27,443 bases of DNA from the IMG/VR virus record IMGVR_UViG_3300034356_002592, positions 1-27,443 of that record. One strand, 5' to 3'. The notes beneath the pieces are model-generated. The model searched no databases and was not told the origin of the DNA. It saw only the letters and a program-made list of their open reading frames with translations. Positions 7,689 through 16,048 of this stretch are shown here, one piece after another (position 1 is the stretch's first letter; each line of letters begins with the position of its first letter). This DNA comes from a virus. The position numbers were made by a program, and so were the translations under genes.

Positions 7689-9434
7689 ATGGCAAATAAA
7701 TTTCAATTTAAGCGCACGACAATTTCTGGTCGTACAGCTAATACTACTGACGTAGCAAATTCCGGCTTTATTGATAACGGTGAATTTGCAGTCAACCTAA
7801 CTGACCGTAAAGTCTTCTCTTCAGATGCTGCGAATGCCATCTTTGAAGTTGGTTCAAATCTCTCTTCTCTCGCTGTCACTACGATCGTAGCCAACGGATC
7901 TTCTGGATCCAACGGCCAAGTTCTTTCATCGAATGGAACAGGAGTTTATTGGGGCTCAGGCGGTACGGCAAATGCTGCTACCATGAATACCTATACGTTT
8001 ACTGTCACATCGAATACCACGGTGTTTACAGGATTAGACGACACATCAAACACATTCGTATATACTTTAGGGCTTGAAAGCGTCTTCATTAATGGTTCGC
8101 GTCAGATTGCGGCCGTTGACTATAACACGACAAATACCACGGTCTTAACGCTTACATCGAATGCGATTGCTGGTGATATTGTTCAAGTTACAACTTTAAA
8201 TGGTGCTTCACTTACTCTCGGATCTCAAGGCGCTCAAGGTGCTCAAGGTGCAACCGGTGCACAAGGTGCTCAAGGCACAACGGGTGCTCAAGGCGCTCAA
8301 GGTGTTGCTGGCGCTCAAGGTGTTCAAGGCGCAACTGGCGCAACTGGTGCTCAAGGCACAACGGGTGATCAAGGTGCTCAAGGTGTTGCTGGCGCTCAAG
8401 GTGTTCAAGGCGCAACTGGCGCAACTGGTGCTCAAGGTGTTGCCGGCGCTCAAGGTGTTCAAGGCGCAACTGGCGCAACTGGTGCTCAAGGTGTTGCTGG
8501 ACCTCAAGGTGTTACTGGTGCTCAAGGCGCTCAAGGTGCTCAAGGTGCCACCGGTGGAGGTGTAACCTCAGTCGCCACGGCTAATGGACTTTCTGGTGGA
8601 ACGATTACAACTAGTGGTACAATTGGAGTAACTGCTGGGCCAACACTTACGGTCAATACGACTGGTATTCATGTGAATTCCACATTATCAATCGCCGATC
8701 TTACACTCTCGGGTAACCTGACAGTTTCCGGTACAAGAACTTACGTGAACACCACAACACTCGACGTTGGTGATAATATTGTTACGCTGAATGCAGATCT
8801 TGGAGCTAATCCTCCTACTGAGAATGCTGGCTTCGAGATCATGCGCGGGACGTCTGCCAACGTTCAGTTCGTCTGGGATGAAACAAATGATCGCTGGTCT
8901 ACAAACAGTCAACCACTTGCTGTTTCGTCTCTTGTAGCCGCAGGTGCTGCATCTGGAATTACCACCCTTGCTGCCGGTAATACTACGATCACTGGTTTTG
9001 CCAACGTAACCTCGACGCTACAAGTAGCTGGTATTACTACTCTTAATGCCAACGTTGCAATGGCAAATAATGTGTTAAGTAATCCTAAGCTTGCTTCATA
9101 CAAAGAAGCAGTTGTTGCCAATACTATAACAACAACTACTCACACTGTAGATTTATCACTATCCAACGTATTCGATTTGACATTGGCCAACGCGTCTATT
9201 ACAATTACATTTTCAAATCCTCCTGCATCGGGCAATGCATACAGTTTCACACTTCATTGTAAACAAGACGCCACGGGATCGAGAATAATCACGTGGCCGG
9301 CTTCTGTTAAATATCCGAATGCTTCGACACCGACGATGTCAACTGGTGCAAATAAAATCGATGTCTTCAGTTTCTTTACCCTCGACGGAGGTACAACATA
9401 TCTCGGTGCCTTATCTCTTGCAAATACAGGTTAA
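7689..9434 (+). CDS. Collagen-like tail fibre protein (581 aa), plus-arm cassette
   Basis: The ATG at 7689 (AGAGG at 7678-7682, six bases upstream) gives the usual fibre N-terminus [18 protein letters not shown]. Residues about 178-289 are Gly-X-Y triplets (GAQ, GAT, GVQ, GVA). Then comes a module common in marine phage fibres ([40 protein letters not shown]). A segment [14 protein letters not shown] is shared with the minus-strand fibre at 24513-26381. The C-terminal ~110 residues ([37 protein letters not shown]) are also homologous to that fibre's end. It is immediately followed by the glycine-rich adhesin, the order seen for gp37/gp38-type fibre and tip pairs. Confidence 0.85.
   Translation: MANKFQFKRTTISGRTANTTDVANSGFIDNGEFAVNLTDRKVFSSDAANAIFEVGSNLSSLAVTTIVANGSSGSNGQVLSSNGTGVYWGSGGTANAATMNTYTFTVTSNTTVFTGLDDTSNTFVYTLGLESVFINGSRQIAAVDYNTTNTTVLTLTSNAIAGDIVQVTTLNGASLTLGSQGAQGAQGATGAQGAQGTTGAQGAQGVAGAQGVQGATGATGAQGTTGDQGAQGVAGAQGVQGATGATGAQGVAGAQGVQGATGATGAQGVAGPQGVTGAQGAQGAQGATGGGVTSVATANGLSGGTITTSGTIGVTAGPTLTVNTTGIHVNSTLSIADLTLSGNLTVSGTRTYVNTTTLDVGDNIVTLNADLGANPPTENAGFEIMRGTSANVQFVWDETNDRWSTNSQPLAVSSLVAAGAASGITTLAAGNTTITGFANVTSTLQVAGITTLNANVAMANNVLSNPKLASYKEAVVANTITTTTHTVDLSLSNVFDLTLANASITITFSNPPASGNAYSFTLHCKQDATGSRIITWPASVKYPNASTPTMSTGANKIDVFSFFTLDGGTTYLGALSLANTG
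8221..8557 (+). repeat. Collagen-like Gly-X-Y tract with repeated 15-21-residue blocks
   Basis: About 37 triplets are encoded. A block reading [20 protein letters not shown] recurs with near-identical DNA, which indicates recent tandem duplication. There is almost no proline. The complementary strand of the minus-arm fibre (25318-25545) contains closely similar DNA. Confidence 0.9.
8967..8995 (+). repeat. 29-bp inverted homology between the two opposing fibre genes (plus copy)
   Basis: This stretch, encoding [10 protein letters not shown], is identical at 28 of 29 bases to the reverse complement of 25165-25193 in the minus-strand fibre, in the same reading frame of each gene. A less similar third copy lies near 25979-26007. 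Confidence 0.8.
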
Positions 9435-9449
9435 TAAGAAGGTTATACG

Positions 9450-12400
9450 ATGCCATTAAATGTATTTAGAGCTTCAGGTAAGGCTGCTCCAGCCACACAA
9501 GTATTCAATGCCCCCGCAACATTCGTCGTTCCTGCAGGCGTATATTCTATAGATATATCTGGTCGTGGCGGCAATGGAAACGCTGGTAATGCAGGCAATC
9601 CTGGTACTGCTGGCAATGCTGGTAATCCTGGAAATAATGGGGCCGCAGGAACTGGTGGTGCTGGTGGTACAGCTGGGACATCTGGCAATCCTGGCGCATC
9701 AGGAAATGCTGGCACAAACGGGGCCGGCGGAGCTGGCGGTGCTGGTGGTACAGCTGGAACATCTGGAAATCCCGGCGCATCAGGAAATGCTGGCACAAAC
9801 GGTGCTGGCGGCCCAGGAGGAGCCGGAGGTGCTGCAGGGAATGCTGGGAATCCAGGTGCCACTGGCAATGCAGGTACGAATGGTGCTGGCGGAGCTGGCG
9901 GTGCTGGTGGTACTGCTGGAAATGCTGGAGCGACAGGAAACTCCGGCAATCCCGGTACTAATGGTGCCGGTGGTGCAGGCGGTGCTGCTGGTAATGCTGG
10001 GAATCCAGGTGCCACTGGCAATGCTGGTAACCCAGGAACAAATGGCGCCGGCGGTGCTGGCGGTGCTGCTGGTAATGCTGGGAATCCAGGTGCCACAGGA
10101 AACTCTGGTAATCCTGGTACCAATGGTGCCGGCGGTGCTGGCGGTGCAAGAGGAAATGCTGGGAATCCAGGTGCCACAGGAAACTCTGGAAATCCAGGAA
10201 ATAATGGTGCCGGCGGTGCTGGTGGCACTGGCGGTAGCGCAGGTACGGGAGGAGGCGGCGGACAAGGTTCAGCCCGACCTTGCGGTGGCGGAGCCGGTAG
10301 CGGTGGTAGTCCGGGCGGTGGCTGCGGTTGTTTTGGCACCCCATTTGCGCCTTGTTCTGCCCCCGGCGGCGCCGGAGGCTCTCCTGGCGGAGGAAATGGT
10401 GGCTTTGGTGGAAGCGCAAATCTTGGGGGGTGCGTTTGCGGCGGCGGCGGTGGCGGCGGCGGAGGCGGCGGTAGCGGAGTGACTGGTAATTCAGGGAGTG
10501 CAGGTGGTGCGGGTGCCAATGGAAGTGCTGGAAATACTGGAGCCGCAGGATCAGGGGCAACTGCTGGAGCAGCAGGAAGTCCCGGTGGAGCTGGGGCCAA
10601 TGGAAATGCTGGAAATACTGGAGCAGCAGGAACTGGAGCAAACGCTGGAGCAGCAGGAAGTCCTGGTGGAGCTGGTGCCAATGGTAATGCCGGCACAACA
10701 GGGGCGGCTGGAACTGGAGCAAACGCCGGAGCAGCAGGAAGTCCTGGCGGTGCCGGTGCTAATGGTAATGCCGGCACAACAGGGGCCGCAGGTACAGGGG
10801 CAACTGCTGGAGCAGCAGGAAATCCAGGTAATGCAGGCGCAGCAGGAAATACTGGAGCAAATGGTAATGCAGGAACAGGGGCAACCGCTGGATCTACTGG
10901 CAATCCAGGTAATGCCGGCGCAGCAGGAAATCCAGGTGCAAATGGTAATGCCGGCACTGGAGCTAATCCAGGGGCAGCAGGGAGCCCTGGAAATGCCGGA
11001 GCAGCAGGAAATACTGGAGCAAATGGTAATGCTGGCACTGGAGCTAATCCAGGAGCAGCAGGAAATCCAGGCGGTGCCGGAGCTGCTGGTAATGCTGGGA
11101 CTGGCGCAGCAAACGGAAATCCGGGATCAAGTGGAAACCCAGGCAACGTTTCAACGTTTGGTTCCTTAGCTAATTTTCCAGGTGGAACCGGTGGTACTGG
11201 TGGGGCTGGAGGAAATGCTACAAACGGAGCAGCTGGCTCGGCCGGAACTTCTGGAAATCCAGGTGGATCAGGCAATCCCGGAAATAATGGGGCTGCAGGA
11301 ACTGGCGGTGCTGGTGGTACAGCTGGGACATCTGGTGGTATTGGAGGAACAGGCAATCCCGGTAACAATGGAGCTGCTGGTACAGGCGGCGCCGGAGGAT
11401 CGGCCGGTACTTCCGGAGGTATTGGAGGAACAGGCAATCCCGGTAATAATGGAGCTGCAGGAACTGGTGGTGCTGGTGGTACAGCTGGGACATCTGGTGG
11501 TATTGGAGGAACAGGCAATCCTGGCACCAATGGGGCTGGTGGTGCAGGAGGAGCTGGTGGTAATGCTGGTAATCCAGGAGCCACTGGTAATGCCGGCAAT
11601 CCAGGAAATAACGGTGCTGGTGGTGCAGGCGGTGCTGCTGGTAATGCTGGTAATCCAGGAGCCACTGGCAATGCTGGTAATCCAGGAAATAACGGTGCTG
11701 GTGGTGCAGGCGGTGCAAGAGGAAATGCTGGGAATCCAGGAGCCACTGGCAATGCTGGTAACCCAGGAACAAATGGCGCCGGTGGTGCAGGAGGAGCTGG
11801 TGGTACGGCGGGTAACTCCGGATCTCCTGGCAACGCTGGTGTAGGCGGAGGCGGCGGAGGCGGCGGAGGCGGAGGCGGAGCATCGGGTTGGACTTTAAAG
11901 CAAGGTGGTAGCGGCGCCGGCAATGCTGGTACCGCGGGTAATTCAGGCAACATAAGTGGTGCTACTAACGGCAACGGCGGCGCAGGCGGCAATGGAGGAC
12001 TTCTTTCGGGCGCTGCCGGTGGTTCAGGTAATGCAGGAACACCAGGCAGCGCAGGAAATACAGGAGCCGCAGGAACTGGAGCAAACGCTGGAGCAGCAGG
12101 AAGTCCTGGTAATGCAGGCGCCAATGGAAGTGCTGGAAATACTGGGGCCGCAGGAACTGGAGCAAACGCTGGAGCAGCAGGAAGTCCTGGTAATGCCGGC
12201 GCTGCAGGAAGCGCTGGTACAACAGGAGCGGCAGGAACTGGAGCAAATCCAGGAGCAGCAGGAAGTCCAGGCGGTGCAGGAGCCAACGGAAATGCTGGTA
12301 CAACAGGAGCGGCAGGAACTGGAGCAAATCCAGGAGCAGCAGGAAGTCCTGGTAATGCCGGCGCTGCAGGAAATGCCGGAGCGACTGGCAATGCAGGAAC

Positions 12401-12812
12401 TGGAGCTACAAATGGTGCAGCTGGAAATCCAGGAGGTGCAGGAGCAGCAGGAAATGCTGGAGCGACTGGCAATGCAGGAACTGGAGCTACAAATGGTGCG
12501 GCTGGAAACCCAGGCGGTGCCGGAGCTGCTGGTAATGCTGGCACAACAGGAGCAGCTGGAACTGGAGCTACAAATGGTGCGGCTGGAAATCCAGGAGGCG
12601 CAGGAGCAGCAGGAAATACTGGCACAGCAGGTAGTGCTGGAACTGGAGCGACCGCCGGAACAGCCGGCACATCAAATCCTGGAGCATCAGGAAACGCTGG
12701 TAATATTGGTACTACGACAAATTCAGTATCAGTAAAAGTATACCCATATCAAATAGTTTCTATAAATATTGGAACAGGCAGCGCTAATGGTACGATGAGT
12801 GTAACATTTTAG
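9450..12812 (+). CDS. Giant glycine-rich Gly-X-X adhesin, probable fibre tip (1120 aa)
   Basis: AAGAAGG lies 7-8 bases before the ATG. Residues 1-35 form a cap (FRASGK, TFVVPAGVYSIDISGRGG) shared with the minus-strand repeat protein at 24509. Four Gly-X-X blocks follow: A1 (about 36-265, GNPGATGNAG type), a Gly/Cys-rich loop with six Cys (about 270-345), B1 (about 350-550, AGAAGSPGGAGANGNAG type), a short spacer (STFGSLANFPGG), A2, a poly-Gly loop with WTLKQGG (about 800-825), and B2. The last ~30 residues form a beta-type tail (VSVKVYPYQIVSINIG). Such glycine-rich repeats form polyglycine-II bundles in gp38-type adhesins of T-even relatives. Many prolines sit before Gly (NPG, SPG). A receptor-binding role is likely, inferred from position after the fibre. 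Confidence 0.8.
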   Translation: MPLNVFRASGKAAPATQVFNAPATFVVPAGVYSIDISGRGGNGNAGNAGNPGTAGNAGNPGNNGAAGTGGAGGTAGTSGNPGASGNAGTNGAGGAGGAGGTAGTSGNPGASGNAGTNGAGGPGGAGGAAGNAGNPGATGNAGTNGAGGAGGAGGTAGNAGATGNSGNPGTNGAGGAGGAAGNAGNPGATGNAGNPGTNGAGGAGGAAGNAGNPGATGNSGNPGTNGAGGAGGARGNAGNPGATGNSGNPGNNGAGGAGGTGGSAGTGGGGGQGSARPCGGGAGSGGSPGGGCGCFGTPFAPCSAPGGAGGSPGGGNGGFGGSANLGGCVCGGGGGGGGGGGSGVTGNSGSAGGAGANGSAGNTGAAGSGATAGAAGSPGGAGANGNAGNTGAAGTGANAGAAGSPGGAGANGNAGTTGAAGTGANAGAAGSPGGAGANGNAGTTGAAGTGATAGAAGNPGNAGAAGNTGANGNAGTGATAGSTGNPGNAGAAGNPGANGNAGTGANPGAAGSPGNAGAAGNTGANGNAGTGANPGAAGNPGGAGAAGNAGTGAANGNPGSSGNPGNVSTFGSLANFPGGTGGTGGAGGNATNGAAGSAGTSGNPGGSGNPGNNGAAGTGGAGGTAGTSGGIGGTGNPGNNGAAGTGGAGGSAGTSGGIGGTGNPGNNGAAGTGGAGGTAGTSGGIGGTGNPGTNGAGGAGGAGGNAGNPGATGNAGNPGNNGAGGAGGAAGNAGNPGATGNAGNPGNNGAGGAGGARGNAGNPGATGNAGNPGTNGAGGAGGAGGTAGNSGSPGNAGVGGGGGGGGGGGGASGWTLKQGGSGAGNAGTAGNSGNISGATNGNGGAGGNGGLLSGAAGGSGNAGTPGSAGNTGAAGTGANAGAAGSPGNAGANGSAGNTGAAGTGANAGAAGSPGNAGAAGSAGTTGAAGTGANPGAAGSPGGAGANGNAGTTGAAGTGANPGAAGSPGNAGAAGNAGATGNAGTGATNGAAGNPGGAGAAGNAGATGNAGTGATNGAAGNPGGAGAAGNAGTTGAAGTGATNGAAGNPGGAGAAGNTGTAGSAGTGATAGTAGTSNPGASGNAGNIGTTTNSVSVKVYPYQIVSINIGTGSANGTMSVTF
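9560..12700 (+). repeat. Gly-X-X repeat region with an internal A-loop-B duplication
   Basis: Two block types alternate: A (9560-10250 and 11190-11830) and B (10500-11130 and 12040-12690). Each A and B pair is separated by a glycine loop (10240-10490 and 11840-11920). Near-identical DNA occurs in both halves, for example ggtacagctgggacatctgg near 9666 and again in the 11300s and 11480s. GC content is visibly higher than in the neighbouring enzyme genes because of the GGN and GCN codons. Confidence 0.8.
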
Positions 12813-12838
12813 CACAAATAACAAAAAGGAAACAATAC

Positions 12839-13144
12839 ATGCTAGTAGGAATTAAAGACGTTTATCTTTATACTGGTTTGACTACGACAGGTGGCAACGA
12901 CTCTGCTGCAGCCTATCAGTGGCTACAGGATAATAACATTGAGTTTACTCATTTATCATACAACGATAGTAGTCAATACGAATCTGTATTCAATGCTCTA
13001 AATACATGGGATATTGGAGAATTTACTGATTTTCCATTTGTCATCTACGATGAAAAACATGACGATTTTACCGCAGTCAAACAAGCATTGATTGGCTTAG
13101 ATGCCATCACAGAGAGCAACTTAGTCGAACTAGCAGCCCTGTAA
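12839..13144 (+). CDS. Glutaredoxin-fold-like small protein lacking CxxC
   Basis: A 101-residue protein with AAGGA at 12826-12830, eight bases before the ATG. The predicted order (strand KDVYLYTG, helix SAAAYQWLQDNN, strand IEFTHLSYND, helix YESVFNALNTW, strands around DFPFVIYDE, final helix) fits a thioredoxin/glutaredoxin fold, with DFPF where the cis-proline loop would be. The redox CxxC is absent: the corresponding loop is TGLTTTGGND and the whole protein has no cysteine. It follows the adhesin in the same orientation. The fold call is inference from pattern; activity as a disulfide reductase is unlikely. A structural or binding role is possible. Confidence 0.55.
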   Translation: MLVGIKDVYLYTGLTTTGGNDSAAAYQWLQDNNIEFTHLSYNDSSQYESVFNALNTWDIGEFTDFPFVIYDEKHDDFTAVKQALIGLDAITESNLVELAAL

Positions 13145-13172
13145 TTTACATATATATAATAGAGTCATTCAT

Positions 13173-13379
13173 TTGGAACATGTTAACATACAAAGAATGG
13201 CATTGGTAATGCGTTGCTATGACAAACTTCCACCACATCTCAGAATATGGATCTCAAGCTTACATTTTAGTTTGCATGATGATCATATTCTGAGAGGTGC
13301 GAGCGACGTCGAGCAATGTAAAAAATTTATTGAATCTGGTGGAATACACTATGAAAAACCTGGAAATGGACAAAATTGA
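13173..13379 (+). CDS. Small conserved hypothetical protein (60-68 aa)
   Basis: The reading frame is open from a TTG at 13173. An in-frame ATG at 13197 gives 60 residues (ALVMRCYDKLPPHLRIWISS). Neither start has a strong ribosome site, so the start is uncertain. The stop TGA overlaps the next ATG (TGATG). The sequence has a predicted helical N-terminus with LPxHLRxWIS, a pattern that recalls short proteins of other marine T4-like phages, and no known catalytic motif. The function is unknown. Coupling suggests co-expression with the DUF6065-like protein. Confidence 0.55.
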   Translation: MEHVNIQRMALVMRCYDKLPPHLRIWISSLHFSLHDDHILRGASDVEQCKKFIESGGIHYEKPGNGQN

Positions 13380-14092
13380 TGTTTTCGTTTTTTGAAAAGA
13401 ATGAGCCTAAACTAGAATTTCTTTGCTATGATGATGATTTAGGAAATATACCAGAACCTTATCCTGCCCGCAAACTGATACCAGAATGGTATAAAGCTTT
13501 GCCAATGAAGAAGGATGTAGGCTTTGATCAATCTACTCTCAAAAGATGCCCACCTTTTCTTGATGCGATGATCACGGGTTGGATTATTCCACTCGTTGCT
13601 GATGTTGAAATCACTTCGAATGAAGATTGTTCGTTCATTGAATACAACAGCAAATATCCGAGAGCAATGATCGAGAATCATTTACAGTGGCAAGTAACAT
13701 CTGACAAATGCCCCGCTCCACATTTACCAAAACCTCCAATTAAATTCATGAACTGGTGGGCAATCAACTGCCCGAAAGGATACTCACTGTTGTTTGTTCC
13801 ACCATTAAATAGACCTGATCCAAGATTTACTTGTTTTTCGGGTATGGTAGACTGCGATGGTTATTTTGAGTTTATTAACTTTCCATTTGTTTGGAACGAA
13901 CCCAATTTTAAAGGTATTCTACCTGCTGGTACACCGTTAATGCAGGTTATTCCAATTAAAAGAGATACTTTGTTTTCGAAAAATGTATGTAGAGCATTCA
14001 ATGAAACTGAACTGAAAGCACTCAAAGGTACACGTAGAAAGCTTCAAAGTCATGAATCCCATTATCGAGATAATATTTGGGAGCGTAAATAA
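13379..14092 (+). CDS. DUF6065-like protein (237 aa), plus-arm copy
   Basis: The ATG at 13379 overlaps the previous TGA; an in-frame TTG one codon earlier is less likely. Conserved features are LIPEWYKALP (about 34-43), CPPFLDAMITGWIIPL (about 59-74), PKPPIKFMNWW, GYSLLF, NFPFVW and PAGTPLMQVIPIKRD near the end. The layout (GW-IPL, PGYS-LL, NFPF, AGTPL-IP) resembles the DUF6065 family, whose function is unknown. Two paralogs lie on the minus strand at 20735-21475 and 21472-22209. It is coupled (TAATG) to the 2OG oxygenase that follows, and the same pair occurs in the minus arm, suggesting that the two proteins act together. Confidence 0.7.
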   Translation: MFSFFEKNEPKLEFLCYDDDLGNIPEPYPARKLIPEWYKALPMKKDVGFDQSTLKRCPPFLDAMITGWIIPLVADVEITSNEDCSFIEYNSKYPRAMIENHLQWQVTSDKCPAPHLPKPPIKFMNWWAINCPKGYSLLFVPPLNRPDPRFTCFSGMVDCDGYFEFINFPFVWNEPNFKGILPAGTPLMQVIPIKRDTLFSKNVCRAFNETELKALKGTRRKLQSHESHYRDNIWERK

Positions 14093-14688
14093 TGGCAGTA
14101 TATCAAATAGCTCCTTCTCCATCGTTAGGTATACCAGAAATTTCTTTTGCATCATGGCGTGATGGTTTTACTGAAGAAGAGATCGATAAAATAGTTAGTA
14201 TTGGTGATAGTCTCACGATCAAATCTGCTAGTGTTGGACCTGATAGTAAAGTTGAAGAAGCAGTTAGATCATCTAAAATAGGTTGGATAAATCTTACGCC
14301 CGAGACTAATTTTATATATGATAGAATTGCTTTCATAGCAAGACAACTGAACGGTGAATTCTTCAATCTAGATATATGGGGATTTGTAGAGGACTTTCAG
14401 TATACTATATACGATGGAAAAGACGATCATTATACGTGGCATCTTGACAGAGGTGGAAATGCAACGAATGCGCCTCGCAAATTATCTCTTGTAATACAAT
14501 TATCTGATCCTTCTGAATACGAGGGGGGAGATCTTGAGATATTTGATGCACCCGTGCCGACTCAAGTCACAAAACAAAAAGGTTTAGTAGTTGCATTCCC
14601 GTCCTTTATTTTACACAGAGTAACTCCTGTGACAAAAGGCATTCGTAAAACTCTAGTAGTATGGTTAGCTGGTCCTCAATTTAAGTGA
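14092..14688 (+). CDS. 2OG-Fe(II) oxygenase (PKHD/prolyl-hydroxylase-like), plus-arm copy
   Basis: A 198-residue double-stranded beta-helix dioxygenase. The Fe(II) triad is visible as H117-x-D119 (HYTWHLD) and distal H175 (FILHRVTPV), with R185 positioned to bind 2-oxoglutarate (GIRKTLVVW). LSDPSEYEGGDLEI between them is typical of P4H/PKHD-type enzymes. The family couples 2-oxoglutarate decarboxylation to hydroxylation of a protein or small molecule. It is a close paralog of 22203-22796, with which it shares HYTWH, LSDPSEYEGG and the PHR/LHRV motif. The neighbouring DUF6065-like gene is also duplicated. The substrate is unknown; fibre or host proteins are candidates. Confidence 0.9.
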   Translation: MAVYQIAPSPSLGIPEISFASWRDGFTEEEIDKIVSIGDSLTIKSASVGPDSKVEEAVRSSKIGWINLTPETNFIYDRIAFIARQLNGEFFNLDIWGFVEDFQYTIYDGKDDHYTWHLDRGGNATNAPRKLSLVIQLSDPSEYEGGDLEIFDAPVPTQVTKQKGLVVAFPSFILHRVTPVTKGIRKTLVVWLAGPQFK

Positions 14689-14694
14689 GATAAT

Positions 14695-15153
14695 ATGACA
14701 AGAGAATGTGGAAGTTGCACGAAGTGCTGCGGTTGGTTAACTGGAGAAGCTCTTGGCCATCAATTTTGGCCAGGAAGGAAATGTCATTTTGTAACTACAA
14801 AAGGATGTTCGATACATGAACAACGACCTGAGAATCCGTGCAAATCGTTTAGCTGTGTATGGTTAGGAAATGAAAAGTTTCCACTCGGTCTTGATACTAT
14901 TCCGATGTGGATGAAACCAGACGAATCAAACGTAATTATGGTTTGGAGACAACACGAAAATCCTGATCTTAGCTTTTTACAACTGCTTGAAGCAGGCGCT
15001 CCGCTAACAGCCGAAATACTTAGTTGGGCTATTCAGTATGGTTTGAACAACGGTTTAAATATATTTTATCAAGTCAACAGTGGTTGGAATAAGATTGGAA
15101 ACCGACTGTTTTTAGATACAGTGATAGAGGCTGATCTTTCCCAATATACATAA
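14695..15153 (+). CDS. CxxCxxCC cysteine-cluster protein (YkgJ-like)
   Basis: A 152-residue protein. The N-terminal third carries C5-x2-C8-x2-C11-C12, followed by C30, C38, C49 and C54 (GCSIHEQRPENPCKSFSC), the pattern of the YkgJ/CxxCxxCC family, thought to bind a metal or Fe-S cluster. The rest (LDTIPMWMKPDESNVIMVW, WAIQYGLNNGLNIFYQV) has no recognised motif. It sits between 2OG oxygenases, so it may be a partner or metal-handling protein for them. That link is inferred from position only. The family call rests on the cysteine spacing. Confidence 0.75.
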   Translation: MTRECGSCTKCCGWLTGEALGHQFWPGRKCHFVTTKGCSIHEQRPENPCKSFSCVWLGNEKFPLGLDTIPMWMKPDESNVIMVWRQHENPDLSFLQLLEAGAPLTAEILSWAIQYGLNNGLNIFYQVNSGWNKIGNRLFLDTVIEADLSQYT

Positions 15154-15168
15154 CATAAGGATTTTATT

Positions 15169-15807
15169 ATGACAGACATACTTGATCAGTGGCAGTATTT
15201 TAGCTCACCTATCTATAGTATTATGAAGCCAGAACTTCTTGATTTCTCAAGAGCAGCATCAAATGCGGCGTTAAGGGCCGCGCGCAAAATAACAAAAATA
15301 AACGATGTATATCCAGTCGTGCAAGCAGATGTGTCTAACGAAGAAGATCTTCTTCCACTGATACAGTACACATTAAACACAGCATGGAATCTTTTGAGCG
15401 ATCAAGGATACAACATGAATGGACTTTCGACTTATCTTACCGAATGTTGGAGTCAAGAACACCATAAGTATTCATCAATGGAGTATCATAATCACAGCGA
15501 CTGTCAGTTAGTTGCTTTTTATTTTTTAGAGTGCCCGAAAGATCCTCCGCGAATGGTGATTCATGATCCGCGACCAATGAAACTTATGTTACCACTATAC
15601 GAACATAATTCTTCTAACATTACCACAGCAACATCGTCTATTAATTTTACGCCAGTTCCTGGTCAACTAATGTTTGCAAATTCCTGGCTACCGCATAGCT
15701 TTACTCGTAACACATCAACCAAACCTTTCAAATTTATTCACATGAACATTGGTACACGTCCGTACATTGAACCTATAGTATATGATGCAACAGCAGAAAT
15801 AATCTAA
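15169..15807 (+). CDS. Putative 2OG-Fe(II) oxygenase (PF13759-type)
   Basis: A 212-residue protein with AAGGA before the ATG. The C-terminal half has MEYHNHSDCQLVAFYFLECP (first metal-ligand region, H107/H109/D111), VIHDPRP and VPGQLMFANSWLPHSFTRN with distal H176. This is the recognised order of the 2OG-FeII_Oxy_5 group common in marine phages. The arginine normally found after the distal His (RxSxSFN) is replaced by K188 in FKFIHMNI, so 2-oxoglutarate binding may differ. It lies in an oxygenase-rich run. The substrate is unknown. Confidence 0.8.
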   Translation: MTDILDQWQYFSSPIYSIMKPELLDFSRAASNAALRAARKITKINDVYPVVQADVSNEEDLLPLIQYTLNTAWNLLSDQGYNMNGLSTYLTECWSQEHHKYSSMEYHNHSDCQLVAFYFLECPKDPPRMVIHDPRPMKLMLPLYEHNSSNITTATSSINFTPVPGQLMFANSWLPHSFTRNTSTKPFKFIHMNIGTRPYIEPIVYDATAEII

Positions 15808-15808
15808 T

Positions 15809-16030
15809 ATGTCTGAGTTTATGATAAGATTCAATCAATCAAGAGGACAACCTAATCGCGGGACAGAAGATCATGTCTGGCGCGTTTTCGAAGATGGTAA
15901 AGAATATCTATGTAAAAATGTTATCATTAATGTTCCAAGCCGTGGGGCAAAGACAGGTCAAGATTGGAATATCTGTTGCGAAGGTACTATGAGCATATGT
16001 AAAGACACCTCTACAATTACTATTAACTAA
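15809..16030 (+). CDS. Small conserved phage protein (73 aa)
   Basis: The sequence FMIRFNQSRGQPNRGTEDHV, then WRVFEDGKEYLCKNVIINVP and a terminal TSTITI, matches a short protein seen repeatedly in marine T4-like phages next to oxygenase genes. It has an all-beta pattern and no catalytic motif. It starts one base after the preceding stop, so it is coupled to the oxygenase. The function is not known to me. Confidence 0.7.
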   Translation: MSEFMIRFNQSRGQPNRGTEDHVWRVFEDGKEYLCKNVIINVPSRGAKTGQDWNICCEGTMSICKDTSTITIN

Positions 16031-16048
16031 ATTATTATCGGTGAAATT

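Noticed and set aside
9443-12670. A 1075-codon open frame antisense to the glycine-rich adhesin, reading as a proline-rich protein
   Set aside because: It exists because GGN and GCN codons read as CCN and GCN on the other strand without stops. It has no ribosome site or neighbours in phase, and the plus-strand protein has a proper start, cap and tail.
13155-13160. TATAAT between the 101-aa gene and the next gene
   Set aside because: No matching -35 element or MotA-like box is visible at the proper distance, so it may simply be AT-rich spacer.
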